A stretch of 44,771 nucleotides of DNA from assembly GCA_017484005.1 (NCBI GenBank), contig JAFUTY010000017.1, positions 1-44,771 of the forward strand, written 5' to 3'. This stretch comes from Selenomonadaceae bacterium (GTDB lineage: Bacteria; Bacillota; Negativicutes; Selenomonadales; Selenomonadaceae). Within the stretch, counting starts at the first letter, position 1; each line of letters starts with the position of its first letter. Shown piece after piece: positions 26,115 through 35,604 of this stretch. The notes under the pieces were generated by a model, which saw only the letters and a list, made by a program, of their open reading frames with translations, did not search any database and was not told the origin of the DNA. A program made the position numbers and the translations under genes.

Positions 26115-26878
26115 TGCGAATTTCTTTCAAATAAAACGCGGAGACCTGACAGCGTCAAAAAGTGATCGACCTTTTCAATTGTCTTAGATTCGCTGGCGAT
26201 CATCTTGGCAAATCCGCCTGTCGCAATGACTCTCAATTCCTTGCCGATTTCTGCTCGAATTCTCTCAACAATTGCGTCAATCTGTCCGACATATCCATAG
26301 ATTATTCCGGCCTGCATTCCTTGAATCGTGTTGTGACAAACTATCGATTTCGGTGCGACTAATTCAACTCGCGGAAGTTTTGCAGTCTGATTAAACAATG
26401 CATCAGCTGACGTTGCAATTCCTGGAGCTATTGCGCCGCCTAAAAAATCTCCATTTTCAGCTACCACGTCGAAAGTCGTTGCAGTTCCGATATCTATGAC
26501 AATCAAATCTCCGCCGTACTGATCGAACGCGCCAACCACGTTGACAATTCGATCTGCGCCAATCGCTCGGGGATTTTCATAGTTCAATTTGATTCCCGTC
26601 TTGATTCCCGGCCCTACGATCAATGGATGAATTTTGAAATATCGCTCGCACATTTTTGTAATTGGGACAACCAGCGGCGGTACAACTGACGAAATGATTA
26701 TGCTTTCGATGTCTGTCAAGGCGACGTTTTGATACGCGAAAAGCTCGTTGATGAGCATACCATATTCATCGCCGGTTTTTTGACGATCGGTTGAAATTCT
26801 CCAATGTTTCATCAATTTTTTCCCGACGTATGTTCCCATGACAATATTGCTGTTGACGATATCGATAACTAATAGCAC
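26111..26878 (-). CDS. coaX: Type III pantothenate kinase
   Basis: A 255-residue ASKHA-fold kinase for the first step of coenzyme A synthesis. The N-terminal phosphate motif is LLVIDIVNSNIVMG (usually DIGNTN). GADRIVNVVGA and VIDIGTATTFDVV are conserved. The GTG at 26878 is chosen because GGAG lies upstream and it places Val-Leu-Leu at the usual N-terminus; an ATG 15 bases earlier lacks a ribosome site. It is followed by dus with a four-base overlap. Confidence 0.93.
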   Translation of the reverse strand: MLLVIDIVNSNIVMGTYVGKKLMKHWRISTDRQKTGDEYGMLINELFAYQNVALTDIESIIISSVVPPLVVPITKMCERYFKIHPLIVGPGIKTGIKLNYENPRAIGADRIVNVVGAFDQYGGDLIVIDIGTATTFDVVAENGDFLGGAIAPGIATSADALFNQTAKLPRVELVAPKSIVCHNTIQGMQAGIIYGYVGQIDAIVERIRAEIGKELRVIATGGFAKMIASESKTIEKVDHFLTLSGLRVLFERNSQ

Positions 26879-26935
26879 AAATCCACTCTCCATTGCGCTG
26901 AATTTTACAATTTTTCTCGATTTTTGTCCAGATTT

Positions 26936-27925
26936 TTATCGAATTGAGACATCTCCGGCTAAAACATGCACTTTTGAGCCATCCAATTTTTCGACGATCA
27001 ATGCTCCAGATGAATCCAGATCTATCGCTCTGCCCTCGAATGAATTTTCAATTTCTCCCGCTGGAATGACTTTAATGCTTTTTCCGAGCGTTATTGAGTA
27101 TTTTTTCCACATATTTAGCGTTTTTTCGAATCCATGTGACAGAATCTCGCGATAAATATCGTCGAATCGAATCAATATTCTTTGTAAAAATTGAACTCTG
27201 GAAAATTTTTCGACTCCCAAATCTCGGCGCATGATTTCGATCGAAGTCGCAATTTCTTCGATTTCCGGAGGAAATTTCTCAATTGAAAAATTTATCCCGC
27301 AGCCTATGATTATGCAATGAACTCTATCGATTTCCGCGCTCATTTCAGTCAAAATTCCGACCAATTTTTTACCTTTATACATGATATCGTTTGGCCATTT
27401 AATCCCTGGTTTCAATCCAAAATCTTCCATAGCCTGCGAAATTGCAGCGGCGATCGCTAAAGTGAATTTTGGTGCGTCTTGTAATGGTACATCCGGACGA
27501 ATTATGATTGAAAACAGGATCCCTTTGGCATATGGAGAGTAAAATTTGCGATCTAACCGACCTTTTCCCTCAGTTTGTGATTCCGTTACAAGCAGAATTC
27601 CATCTTCAATTTGATTTTTCCGCTCATTTATGATTCGTTTTGCCTGTTCATTCGTCGAATTTGTCGAATCGAAGTAAATTATCTCTCGACCGATGATTTT
27701 TGTTTCCAATCCGTTCGAAATTTCATCCGGTAATAGTAGATCCGGCGGTGAATATAGTGCATAGCCGCTTTTCACGACGCTGTCTATAGTATAGCCGATT
27801 TTTCGCAGTCCTTGAACATGTTTCCAAACTGCAGTTCTCGAAATGTTGAATTTTTTTGCGATTGATTCTCCCGAGACGAATTTTCCATTTGATTCGCGGA
27901 GAATTTTCAAAATTTCGCGGCGCAT
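26936..27925 (-). CDS. birA: Biotin operon repressor/biotin-protein ligase BirA
   Basis: A 329-residue bifunctional protein. The N-terminal winged helix (residues 1-60; SGESIAKKFNISRTAVWKHV) binds DNA. The catalytic domain activates biotin and attaches it to carboxylases, with STNSTNEQAKR, EGKGRLDRKFYSP (usually GRGRRGR) and KWPNDIMYKGKKLVGIL. A C-terminal SH3-like domain follows. The ATG shares one base with the stop of the upstream asparaginase gene. No biotin operator is recognisable in the window. Confidence 0.94.
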   Translation of the reverse strand: MRREILKILRESNGKFVSGESIAKKFNISRTAVWKHVQGLRKIGYTIDSVVKSGYALYSPPDLLLPDEISNGLETKIIGREIIYFDSTNSTNEQAKRIINERKNQIEDGILLVTESQTEGKGRLDRKFYSPYAKGILFSIIIRPDVPLQDAPKFTLAIAAAISQAMEDFGLKPGIKWPNDIMYKGKKLVGILTEMSAEIDRVHCIIIGCGINFSIEKFPPEIEEIATSIEIMRRDLGVEKFSRVQFLQRILIRFDDIYREILSHGFEKTLNMWKKYSITLGKSIKVIPAGEIENSFEGRAIDLDSSGALIVEKLDGSKVHVLAGDVSIR

Positions 27926-28920
27926 CAGAATTTCATCTCAATCGTTCCGATGACGTCGCCGCGAATGTTTCGAAGCAGCGGCGGGAATTTTTCATCTAAT
28001 TCGTGAGCTTCGTCGCGAGTCAACAGATCCAGCCATTTCAAAACGCCTATCACCATTGGAGTTGTCGCTTGATAACTTCCATCTTCGATTTTGAAAGTTA
28101 TACCGAGATTTGCGTCCTTGACAGCGATACAATATACAGCGTCAGCTCCGCATTTTGCGATAATTCTTCCGTGAGTTATTTCTGAAACTGCCTCGTCAAC
28201 TCTTCCTGTCCCTGACAAAATTTTGGGATATTTGCTCATTGCGTCGCGAATTTTCTTCGCCGCAGATTCATATTCTCCCCAGTCTCCCAAATGCGGACTC
28301 GACAGTCTTGCATATGCTAAAGACATATTGTAAATTGGCAGATAGAAAACTGGAACTCCGCAGCCATCGATTCCGATATCAAGTCGATCTTCCGGCACGC
28401 TTGACGCCATTGCAACGTGCTCGAAAATCAATTTCTGCGCGGGATGTTTTGGATTTGTATAGTCTTTGATTGGAATTCCATTCATCAGCGCCAATGCAAG
28501 GATCTGCGTATGTTTTCCGGAACATGGATTGTGAACCTGCTGAGGTTTTTCGCCGGCTTGCAGAATTTTTTTATACGCTTTGCCGGACATCGGACGAATT
28601 GCGCCGCAATCCAGAGCTTCTTCTGTCAATCCCAATTTTTTCAAGATTCCGCGGACAAGTTCAACATGAAATTCCTCGCCGCTGTGGCTTGAAACAAGAA
28701 TCGCGAGCTCTTCGTCGGTGATTCCATATTTTTCTAAGCCGCCTGATTTGACGAATGGAAGTGCTTGAAATGGCTTGGCAGCAGATCTCCAGAACATTGG
28801 AAGCCGAGCATTTCCGATTTCCGACAGGATTTTTCCGCTGCAATCCACCGCAACAATATCTCCGCGATGAATATTTTCAACGTGATTCCCGCGTGTATAG
28901 ACCATTAAAATTTCACTCAT
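27925..28920 (-). CDS. L-asparaginase, type II rhizobial-like family (PF06089)
   Basis: A 331-residue protein of the asparaginase_II family, unrelated to E. coli AnsA/AnsB. Family blocks are FWRSAAKPFQALP, SSHSGEEFHVE, NPCSGKHTQILALA, GIDGCGVPVF and SGTGRVDEAV. It would hydrolyse L-asparagine to aspartate and ammonia in the cytoplasm. AGGAGG precedes the ATG. It is the first gene of a four-gene operon. A TATAAT sits about 38 bases upstream on the minus strand, but a matching -35 is not evident. Confidence 0.9.
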   Translation of the reverse strand: MSEILMVYTRGNHVENIHRGDIVAVDCSGKILSEIGNARLPMFWRSAAKPFQALPFVKSGGLEKYGITDEELAILVSSHSGEEFHVELVRGILKKLGLTEEALDCGAIRPMSGKAYKKILQAGEKPQQVHNPCSGKHTQILALALMNGIPIKDYTNPKHPAQKLIFEHVAMASSVPEDRLDIGIDGCGVPVFYLPIYNMSLAYARLSSPHLGDWGEYESAAKKIRDAMSKYPKILSGTGRVDEAVSEITHGRIIAKCGADAVYCIAVKDANLGITFKIEDGSYQATTPMVIGVLKWLDLLTRDEAHELDEKFPPLLRNIRGDVIGTIEMKF

Positions 28921-28991
28921 TAAAATTCCTCCTTCAAAAATTCACGTGTTTCGAATATTATAACAAAAATTCTTGAATTGGAGGATTTCAA

Positions 28992-29783
28992 ATGAAAATG
29001 ATAAAAACTTTTTTCATTGGAGTTTTGACATTATCGATGTGCGTCACGGTGTCAGCTCAAAGCAAAACTTTCGAGGGAAATGGATCTGAAAATTTTTCGG
29101 AATTTGAAACGAAGGCGATTGTTCTTGAGCGGGCAAGAATTCGATCGGAGCTCGATGCAGTCGAACAGGCGAGCAGATTTGTCATGGAATGCGATGAAAA
29201 TTTGTCGGCTGAAACTGCGCGGGCTGTCGCTGGAAGAATTCTTGACATTCAATCGAGTCAAGTCTTAATTGATGAAAATCGATATTCTGCACCGTTCACC
29301 GCGAGTGTCCATTCTGAAAATATTCAAAGTGCGCTCAAGGAAATCGACGATTCTCTGCAAAATCGAAAGCTGTTTGTTGATCAATTCGAGGATCTTGAGG
29401 AGGAATTGGAGCAGATTCGAAATATGCCGGCAGAATCGAGAACGCGTGAGATATTGAAGCGGGTTTCCGATAATGAAAAGCGGCTTGCATTGATGCGGAA
29501 TTTTGTACCGATTTCCTGGGCTGAATCGGCAGGAAGTGGATCTAAAAAGAATCTATTCGGCTATGTTCAGAATTTAACTGAGGCGCAAAATGGTACTTTA
29601 TACTTCGAATTGAAAGATCCGACGTCCGATGCAAAAATTCGTTGCACATTGATAGCGAGATTGAATCAAAAGCGTCCGGAATTGAAAAAGTTGCTCGAGG
29701 GAGATTCGCCAGTTTATTTGTATGGAATGTTAAGGAGATTTCAAGGTCAAATCTCGCTCATGGTTTGGAATGTTTATCTTTGA
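28992..29783 (+). CDS. Secreted protein of unknown function with OB-like C-terminus
   Basis: A 263-residue protein with a Sec signal peptide (residues 1-22, ending VSAQS). The next 100 residues resemble, loosely, the LPP20-type pattern of envelope proteins (alternating Ala/Arg-rich helix, then ILDIQSSQV). A heptad-like acidic stretch DLEEELEQIRNMPAE suggests a coiled coil near 130-165. The last 80 residues (FGYVQNLTEAQNGTLYFELKD to MLRRFQGQISLMVW) look like an OB-fold beta-barrel. GGAGG precedes the ATG. The gene stands alone between a divergent operon and a bidirectional terminator. I cannot name a function. Confidence 0.75.
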   Translation: MKMIKTFFIGVLTLSMCVTVSAQSKTFEGNGSENFSEFETKAIVLERARIRSELDAVEQASRFVMECDENLSAETARAVAGRILDIQSSQVLIDENRYSAPFTASVHSENIQSALKEIDDSLQNRKLFVDQFEDLEEELEQIRNMPAESRTREILKRVSDNEKRLALMRNFVPISWAESAGSGSKKNLFGYVQNLTEAQNGTLYFELKDPTSDAKIRCTLIARLNQKRPELKKLLEGDSPVYLYGMLRRFQGQISLMVWNVYL

Positions 29784-29791
29784 TCACAAAT

Positions 29792-29837
29792 AAAAAAGAG
29801 ATCCGAGGATCGATTTGATCCCCGGATCTCTTTTTTT
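29792..29837. terminator. Bidirectional terminator
   Basis: A 20-bp stem with one mismatch and loop GATTT, flanked by A and T runs, between convergent genes. Confidence 0.88.
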
Positions 29838-29855
29838 GTTCGGAAATTTTTCGAT

Positions 29856-31022
29856 TCAGAAATTTTCCGCCGAAATTTCGAAATAGCTCTGAGGATGTTT
29901 GCAGACTGGACAAATATCTGGTGCTTGAGTTCCAATCACGATATGTCCGCAATTTCTGCATTCCCAAATTTGAACTCCGGATTTTTTGAAGACTTCCACT
30001 GCCTCAACATTTTGCAGCAGCTTGCGATAACGTTCTTCATGATGTTTTTCAATCGCCGCAACGCCTCTGAACTGCTCCGCCAAATCATGGAATCCCTCTT
30101 CATCAGCCTCACGCGCCATTCGAGCATACATGTCAGTCCATTCGAAATTCTCGCCATCCGCTGCATGCAGTAAATTTTCCGCTGTGTCTCCCAATTCTCC
30201 CAGCGCTTTGAACCAGAGTTTGGCATGTTCCTTCTCATTCGCTGCAGTTTTCAAAAACAGATCCGCAATTTGTTCATAGCCGTTTTTCTTCGCGACTGAT
30301 GCATAATATGTATATTTATTGCGCGCCTGCGATTCTCCTGCAAATGCTTCCAATAAATTCTTCTCAGTTTTCGTTCCTGCATATGGATTTTTCGACGCAG
30401 CTGGTGCGACTTTCTCGAAATCTGATGCGGGATGCTTGCAGATTGGACAGATGAAATTTTCAGGCAGTTCATCGCCGACATATTCATAGCCGCAGACTCT
30501 GCATCTCCAAATTGTTTTTCCATCGGCAGTTTTTCCGACCGCTTGAGGTTTCGGTTTGATATTTGATTGATAAAATTCGTAAGTCGCTGATTTTTCATCG
30601 TTCAAAACTTCACATTCAGTAACTTTCGCGATAAACAATGAATGCGTCCCGAGATCGATTTGCTGTGTCACTTCGCCGGAAATATATGAATTCGTTCCGA
30701 CTGTCACTGCCAAAGTTCCATTTTCGACACGTTTAACCTGCTCGAATCCTGCGAATTTATCAACATCACGTCCCGACTGAAACCCAAAACGTTTGAAAAG
30801 ATCAAAATTTGCCGATTCACTAATCGTTGAGAGAGTGAATTTTTTGGTTTCCGCAATCATGTCGTGAGTCAAATTCGATTTGTTGATTGCCAGCGTGATT
30901 TGATTCGGCTCAACTGTCACTTGACATGCGGTGTTGGTGATGCAACCGTTATCTTTCGATGAATTTTTCGCTGTGAGGACAAAAAGTCCATACGAAATTT
31001 TGAACATTGCTCGATTGTCCAA
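29856..31022 (-). CDS. Flavin reductase-rubredoxin-rubrerythrin fusion protein
   Basis: A 388-residue four-part protein. Residues 1-150 match the FMN-binding flavin reductase domain of high-molecular-weight rubredoxins. Residues 171-202 form a rubredoxin (CRVC...CPIC). Residues 220-340 are a ferritin-like di-iron domain with [12 protein letters not shown] and [10 protein letters not shown]. Residues 352-382 are a second rubredoxin-like site (CRNC...CPVC). Together this could move electrons from NAD(P)H through FMN and rubredoxin to a peroxide-reducing di-iron site in one chain (inference). The TTG at 31022 is chosen because AGGAGGG lies 6 bases upstream; an in-frame extension into the TonB-dependent receptor gene is spurious. 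ATG at 31007 is an alternative. Confidence 0.9.
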   Translation of the reverse strand: MDNRAMFKISYGLFVLTAKNSSKDNGCITNTACQVTVEPNQITLAINKSNLTHDMIAETKKFTLSTISESANFDLFKRFGFQSGRDVDKFAGFEQVKRVENGTLAVTVGTNSYISGEVTQQIDLGTHSLFIAKVTECEVLNDEKSATYEFYQSNIKPKPQAVGKTADGKTIWRCRVCGYEYVGDELPENFICPICKHPASDFEKVAPAASKNPYAGTKTEKNLLEAFAGESQARNKYTYYASVAKKNGYEQIADLFLKTAANEKEHAKLWFKALGELGDTAENLLHAADGENFEWTDMYARMAREADEEGFHDLAEQFRGVAAIEKHHEERYRKLLQNVEAVEVFKKSGVQIWECRNCGHIVIGTQAPDICPVCKHPQSYFEISAENF

Positions 31023-31058
31023 ATTAATCCCTCCTAAAAATTTTTCACACACATCGGA

Positions 31059-31087
31059 ATTATATTTTTCGAAATTCGCAACGTCAA
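31059..31087 (-). promoter_or_regulatory. Promoter of rubrerythrin fusion gene
   Basis: Minus-strand TTGACG, 17-base spacer, perfect TATAAT, about 37 bases before the start. Confidence 0.75.
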
Positions 31088-31100
31088 CGACTTTATAAAT

Positions 31101-31141
31101 AAAAAAGATCCCCGACCAAATTCTCGATCGAGGATCTTTTT
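31101..31141 (-). terminator. Terminator of TonB-dependent receptor gene
   Basis: A 14-bp stem with one mismatch, with A and T runs on both sides, directly after the receptor stop codon. Confidence 0.75.
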
Positions 31142-31149
31142 GTTCGAAA

Positions 31150-33241
31150 TTAGAATTTGTAAGTTGCACCGATTTGGATGAATCTTCCAGGTGCAGTCCC
31201 TCTGGCATAATCGTTGGAATAATCTTCGTCAGTGAAATTGAGAGTGCGGAAGTATACGGATGTTCGATCCGTGAAATCGTAGCTTGTATTGAAATCGAGG
31301 ACTGCATATGATTTCGATGCAAACCGAGGTGTGGCTAATCCGCTAGCCATTACTCCGAGGAGATTTGCACGCCATTTTCCAACATTGTAGTGTACGCCAA
31401 CTCGATATCCGTTCGGTTGTCCATAATACATATTCCAAGATATTCCCGTGGCACTTCCGTTGTCGACTTTAGTATGAGAATAACCGAGATCATAACTCCA
31501 GCGATCACTCACATTTTGCTTGAATGTCAACTCTAATCCGCGATTTTTTTGAATCAAGTCATTCATAACATACCAAATCTCTTGATTCCAATCATCCACA
31601 GGAAATCTATCCCAAGCAACACCATTTTTCAATTTGTTTTGGAAGAAACTCAATGAGGCACTAGTGCTATCATCAAAATCATGTTCCATGCCAACTGTCG
31701 CACTGTATCCAGTTTCTGGTTTTAACTCTGCTTGGCTATAAGTTCCCCACTCGTTTCTGACACCCGCATAACTCCGAAGTAGTCCAACGAGATATTGGTA
31801 AGCTCCTCCTAATTGCCACACACTTGGTGATGAGCCATCGGTATAACCGTCAAAGTATGAATACAACTCGCCGATGGTTGGTATACTGTACGTTTTTCCC
31901 CATGATGCATAGAATTTGGTTTTATCGTCTGGGCGATAGTTTGCCGCAATTTTTGGAGACCAATTGCTACCGTATCCTTGAGAATCGTGATCGTAGCGAA
32001 TTCCAGGAATCAATGTCCATTTGTTTCCAAGACTGATTGTATCTTGGACATATGAAGCTATGGTATCGATCTTTTCATCATAATTTTTAGCCGAACATTC
32101 AGCCTCGGCTCGATGCCATTCGACACCGACAATCAATTTATGATGATCTCCCAATTCCCAACCGTTTTGATATTCAGCTCCTTGGACTTTGGAATTGCCG
32201 TAGTAAAAATCAGTTCCACAGTTGTACCCTTTTTGATAATTATTGAAATACCGAATCCATCCAGGAGTTGAAGTATCTTCCTTGAACTTATACTCTATAC
32301 TTGAACTATTATAGAGAGTATACTGTTTACCCAAAGAATAACCATACGAGGCAAGCAAACCCCAATAATAACTATTGGCAAATTCATGCGATTTGTGCAT
32401 GTAGCTAATAGACAATGAATTGCGTTCACTAAATTGATCATCGAGACGAATTGAAAAATCCTGATCTTCATAATCGGCATAATCGTGGTAAGTATATCCA
32501 ACTCCGGGATGTTTATATTTGTCGCTTCCACCTAATCCAGCAGTGACAAACCAACTTAATTTTCCTTTAACGCCTTGATTTGTCGTTTCAAGATTATATC
32601 GACTCCAAGATCCATAATTCACATCGACAGTTGTTTCATTTCGCTGACCTTTTTTAGTGATAATGTTGATGATACCTCCAACAGCATCAGCTCCATAGAG
32701 TGCTGACGCTCCACCTTTGACAACTTCAATTCTATCGATAATTTTAATCGAAGGAATCAAACTTAGATCACATAATCCTGATTGTTGGGCAGCATAAATA
32801 CCAACACCCACATAGGCATCTTGATTAACATTTGCACGATGACCGTCAATCAATAACAAGACGCGATTGCTTCCATTAATTGATACAAATCCAGAAGTGT
32901 CCATTCTTCCAAGTTGCGTAACAACAACGCCATTAACATGACTTAATGCTTCAGCGACCGTTGAATAGTGATTTTTCTCAATTTCATCAGCACTGATAAC
33001 CGAAACATTCGCAGGAGTATACCATTTGCTCGTCGGAATTCTTTCTGCAGACATGACGAAATAATCCGTCAGCTCCAGATAATCAATGAATTCCTCGTTC
33101 GATTGGCTCGGTTCAACATCAATTTCTTGAGAATCAACGGAAACGGGATTTTGAGCGTGAATTACTGGGGGGGGGGGGGCAGGCAATGTATCCCAGTACA
33201 AGTGCCGTGAGAATCTTTCCCTTGAGCTTTTTAGATACCAT
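31150..33241 (-). CDS. TonB-dependent outer-membrane receptor, out of frame through a poly-C tract
   Basis: About 696 residues when in frame. The plug domain ([35 protein letters not shown]) and a 22-strand-type barrel ending in Tyr-Lys-Phe are complete. Such receptors import siderophores, vitamins or metals with TonB energy; the ligand is unknown. The start is the ATG at 33241 (GAAAGGA upstream), giving the signal peptide [20 protein letters not shown]. That frame then enters 13 Cs and ends at a TGA soon after. With 12 or 15 Cs it joins the plug as [15 protein letters not shown]. As sequenced the gene is therefore off. A signal-less reading from TTG 33201 has no ribosome site. No TonB/ExbB genes are nearby. 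Confidence 0.88.
33167..33179 (-). repeat. Poly-C tract (13 C on coding strand) in receptor signal peptide
   Basis: Thirteen Gs on the plus strand, thus 13 Cs in the coding direction, lie between codons for the signal-peptide core and the mature protein. The length decides the frame: 12 or 15 joins start and barrel; 13 or 14 does not. Long single-base tracts in surface genes are typical phase-variation sites, and are also prone to sequencing error. Confidence 0.85.
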
Positions 33242-33370
33242 GGAAGATCGTCCTTTCAAATATATTAAGCATCCCTGCTCACGATGTAATTTCTTCAATC
33301 AAGAAAAACATCCTGCAAATCTGAAAATCGTAACTTCTTAAAAATTCATTAAAAGCTGATTCCATAAAAA

Positions 33371-33382
33371 TCTTGATCAAGA
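33371..33382. promoter_or_regulatory. Perfect 12-bp palindrome TCTTGATCAAGA
   Basis: A perfect dyad between the divergent receptor and folD genes, 20 bases upstream of the folD -35. It may be an operator for either gene. No regulator is assigned. Confidence 0.3.
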
Positions 33383-33401
33383 ATTGGTTATGGATCTTTT
33401 T

Positions 33402-33430
33402 TTGTCAAAGATTTCATAGCGTGATAAAAT
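33402..33430 (+). promoter_or_regulatory. Promoter of folD-htrA
   Basis: TTGTCA, 17-base spacer, TAAAAT, about 30 bases before the start. Confidence 0.7.
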
Positions 33431-33460
33431 TTCGAAACTTCTTCAAAGGAGGAAAATTTC

Positions 33461-34375
33461 ATGGCAAAAATTCTCGAGGGAAAATTTTTCTCGAATCTAA
33501 TGAAAGATGAATCCAAGAAAAAAATCGAGGAGCTAAAATCGCATGGAATCGAGCCCGCGCTCGCAGTGATTCTCGTCGGCGAAGATCCAGCGTCGCAAGT
33601 CTATGTTCGCAATAAACATTTGGCATGCGAAGAGCTCGGAATCAAGTCAATCGAAATCAAACTTCCAACTGAAACATCGAAGGAAGAATTGCTCGCGAAA
33701 ATCGATCAATTAAATTCAGATTCAAACGTTCATGGAATTCTCGTTCAACTTCCACTTCCGAAAGCGATCAAAAGTCATGAAGAGGAAATCTTGAATCGAA
33801 TTGATCCGTTGAAAGATGTCGATGGATTTCATCCGATGAATGTTGGAAATCTTGTCATTGGCAAGCCGACACTGATTCCATGCACTCCGGCGGGATGTAT
33901 CAAAATGTTGGAACTTGCAGGAATTGAAATCGATGGAGCTCGCGCAGTGATTATCGGTCGAAGCAATATTGTCGGAAAACCGATGTTTCATCTTTTGATG
34001 GCGAGACACGCGACAGTCACGATTTGTCATTCTCACACTCAAAATTTAGCAGATATCACTCGTCAAGCTGATATCCTCGTTGCGGCGATGGGAAAACCTC
34101 GATTCGTTACGGCTGACATGGTGAAACCTAGTGCGACGATTATCGATGTTGGAATCAATCGCGTCGAAAGATCTGCCGATGAAATCGAGAAACTCAAATC
34201 TGAAGGAAAAAATCCAAAACCTACAAAATTGGTCGGCGATGTTGACTTTGAAAATGTTGAAAAGATCGCCGGCGCAATTACTCCAGTCCCTGGAGGAGTT
34301 GGATTGTTGACTGTTGCAATGCTCATGCAAAATGTTGTGAGAGCTTGTGAATTGCAAATCGAAAATCGAATTTAA
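33461..34375 (+). CDS. folD: Methylenetetrahydrofolate dehydrogenase/cyclohydrolase
   Basis: A 304-residue bifunctional FolD that interconverts 5,10-methylene- and 10-formyl-THF with NADP. Catalytic YVRNKH (Tyr/Lys), QLPLP, KDVDGFHP, the nucleotide loop IIGRSNIVGKP, GDVDF and TPVPGGVG are all present. AAAGGAGG precedes the ATG. Its stop is 20 bases from htrA, so the two are probably one transcript. Confidence 0.97.
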   Translation: MAKILEGKFFSNLMKDESKKKIEELKSHGIEPALAVILVGEDPASQVYVRNKHLACEELGIKSIEIKLPTETSKEELLAKIDQLNSDSNVHGILVQLPLPKAIKSHEEEILNRIDPLKDVDGFHPMNVGNLVIGKPTLIPCTPAGCIKMLELAGIEIDGARAVIIGRSNIVGKPMFHLLMARHATVTICHSHTQNLADITRQADILVAAMGKPRFVTADMVKPSATIIDVGINRVERSADEIEKLKSEGKNPKPTKLVGDVDFENVEKIAGAITPVPGGVGLLTVAMLMQNVVRACELQIENRI

Positions 34376-34395
34376 AAATCGGAAGGAGATTTAAA

Positions 34396-35547
34396 TTGAA
34401 GAAAAAAATCACATCTGGAATTCTGTTGACAATCGCATCGCTGGGAATTCTCGGCTGCGCGGATCAACCTGCAGATCCTCCAGAAAAAGCTGCAACTCAA
34501 ATCGAAACATCTGTCGAAACAAAGACTGAAGGCAATGCTAAAGCTGTCGAGGCAGCTCAAATTTCTTCAGACGATCGAACGATGTCCAGCACGAAAAAAA
34601 TCTCTGACGCGCGAAATACTCCAGCTGTCAGAGTTGCAAAGACTGTAGGTCCAGCGGTTGTAGGAATCACGAATCGAGCAATTGCGAGAGACTGGTTCAA
34701 TAATCCGGTGCAGACTGAAGGAGTCGGCTCGGGAGTTGTTTTCCGAAAAGATGGATACATCGTCACGAATAATCATGTTATCTCGAACGCAAATGAAATC
34801 ATTGTTTCACTTTCAGACGGCAGAACTCTTCAAGGAACTCTCGTCGGAACTGACGAGGCGACAGATATTGCCGTTGTGAAAGTTGACGCGACGGATCTTC
34901 CAGTTGCAGAATTTGGAGACTCGGACGATATTGTCGTTGGCGAGCCAGCTATCGCGATTGGAAATCCGATGGGCTTGGAATTTCAAGGGAGCGTGACAGT
35001 TGGAGTAATTTCAGCTCTCAATCGAACGCTCGATTTGATTGATCAGCGCGTCAAACTTTTGCAAACTGATGCCGCGATTAGTCCTGGAAATTCCGGCGGA
35101 GCTTTAGCGAATGCAGATGGAAAAATCATTGGAATCAACAGCGCGAAACTTGCCGCGAATGGTGTTGAAGGCATGGGATTCTCGATTCCAATCAACACCG
35201 TCAAAGAGATTATTGATGAATTGATGTCTAAAGGATATGTTGCGAGACCTTATCTCGGCGTCACGATTTTCGATAAACAGACTGCCGCGCGATATGGATA
35301 TCAGCTCAACATCGATAAAGGAGTTTTCGTCTTCCAAGTCGCACTGGATTCTCCAGCAGGTCGGGCGGGACTCTCACGTGGCGATATCATTCTCAAAGTC
35401 GATGGCAAAGAAGTCAATTCCGTCAAAGAGACTCGATTGATCGTCAGCGAGCATAAAATCGGTGACAAAGTGAAAATTGAATATGATCGCAATGGACAGA
35501 TCTTCGATATCGATGTGACACTTCGAGAAATGCCTCGAAATAATTGA
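34396..35547 (+). CDS. htrA: HtrA/DegP-type serine protease, predicted lipoprotein
   Basis: A 383-residue trypsin-like protease with one PDZ domain. The signal ends in ILGC, a lipobox with Cys 21, so it should be lipid-anchored in the envelope rather than soluble; DegP is not lipidated, making this notable. The catalytic triad is His 127 (TNNHVI), Asp 157 (TDIAVV) and Ser 233 (PGNSGGAL). PDZ covers about residues 290-380. The TTG start follows GGAAGGAG by a normal distance. It degrades or refolds damaged envelope proteins. A terminator follows. Confidence 0.93.
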   Translation: MKKKITSGILLTIASLGILGCADQPADPPEKAATQIETSVETKTEGNAKAVEAAQISSDDRTMSSTKKISDARNTPAVRVAKTVGPAVVGITNRAIARDWFNNPVQTEGVGSGVVFRKDGYIVTNNHVISNANEIIVSLSDGRTLQGTLVGTDEATDIAVVKVDATDLPVAEFGDSDDIVVGEPAIAIGNPMGLEFQGSVTVGVISALNRTLDLIDQRVKLLQTDAAISPGNSGGALANADGKIIGINSAKLAANGVEGMGFSIPINTVKEIIDELMSKGYVARPYLGVTIFDKQTAARYGYQLNIDKGVFVFQVALDSPAGRAGLSRGDIILKVDGKEVNSVKETRLIVSEHKIGDKVKIEYDRNGQIFDIDVTLREMPRNN

Positions 35548-35569
35548 TGATTCAGTTCACAAAAATTTT

Positions 35570-35603
35570 TTGAGATCGCTTCGGTGATCTCAATTTTTTT
35601 TTT
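35570..35603 (+). terminator. Terminator of folD-htrA
   Basis: TTGAGATC / GATCTCAA stem with loop GCTTCGGT and at least nine Ts. Confidence 0.88.
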
Positions 35604-35604
35604 G

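Noticed and set aside
31023..31322. N-terminal extension of the rubrerythrin fusion into the receptor gene
   Set aside because: It would cross a terminator and the gene's own consensus promoter. The TTG at 31022 has a strong ribosome site and begins the flavin reductase domain.
33150..33201. TTG at 33201 as the true start of the TonB-dependent receptor
   Set aside because: No ribosome site precedes it and the product would lack a signal peptide. The ATG at 33241 has both, one slippage step away.
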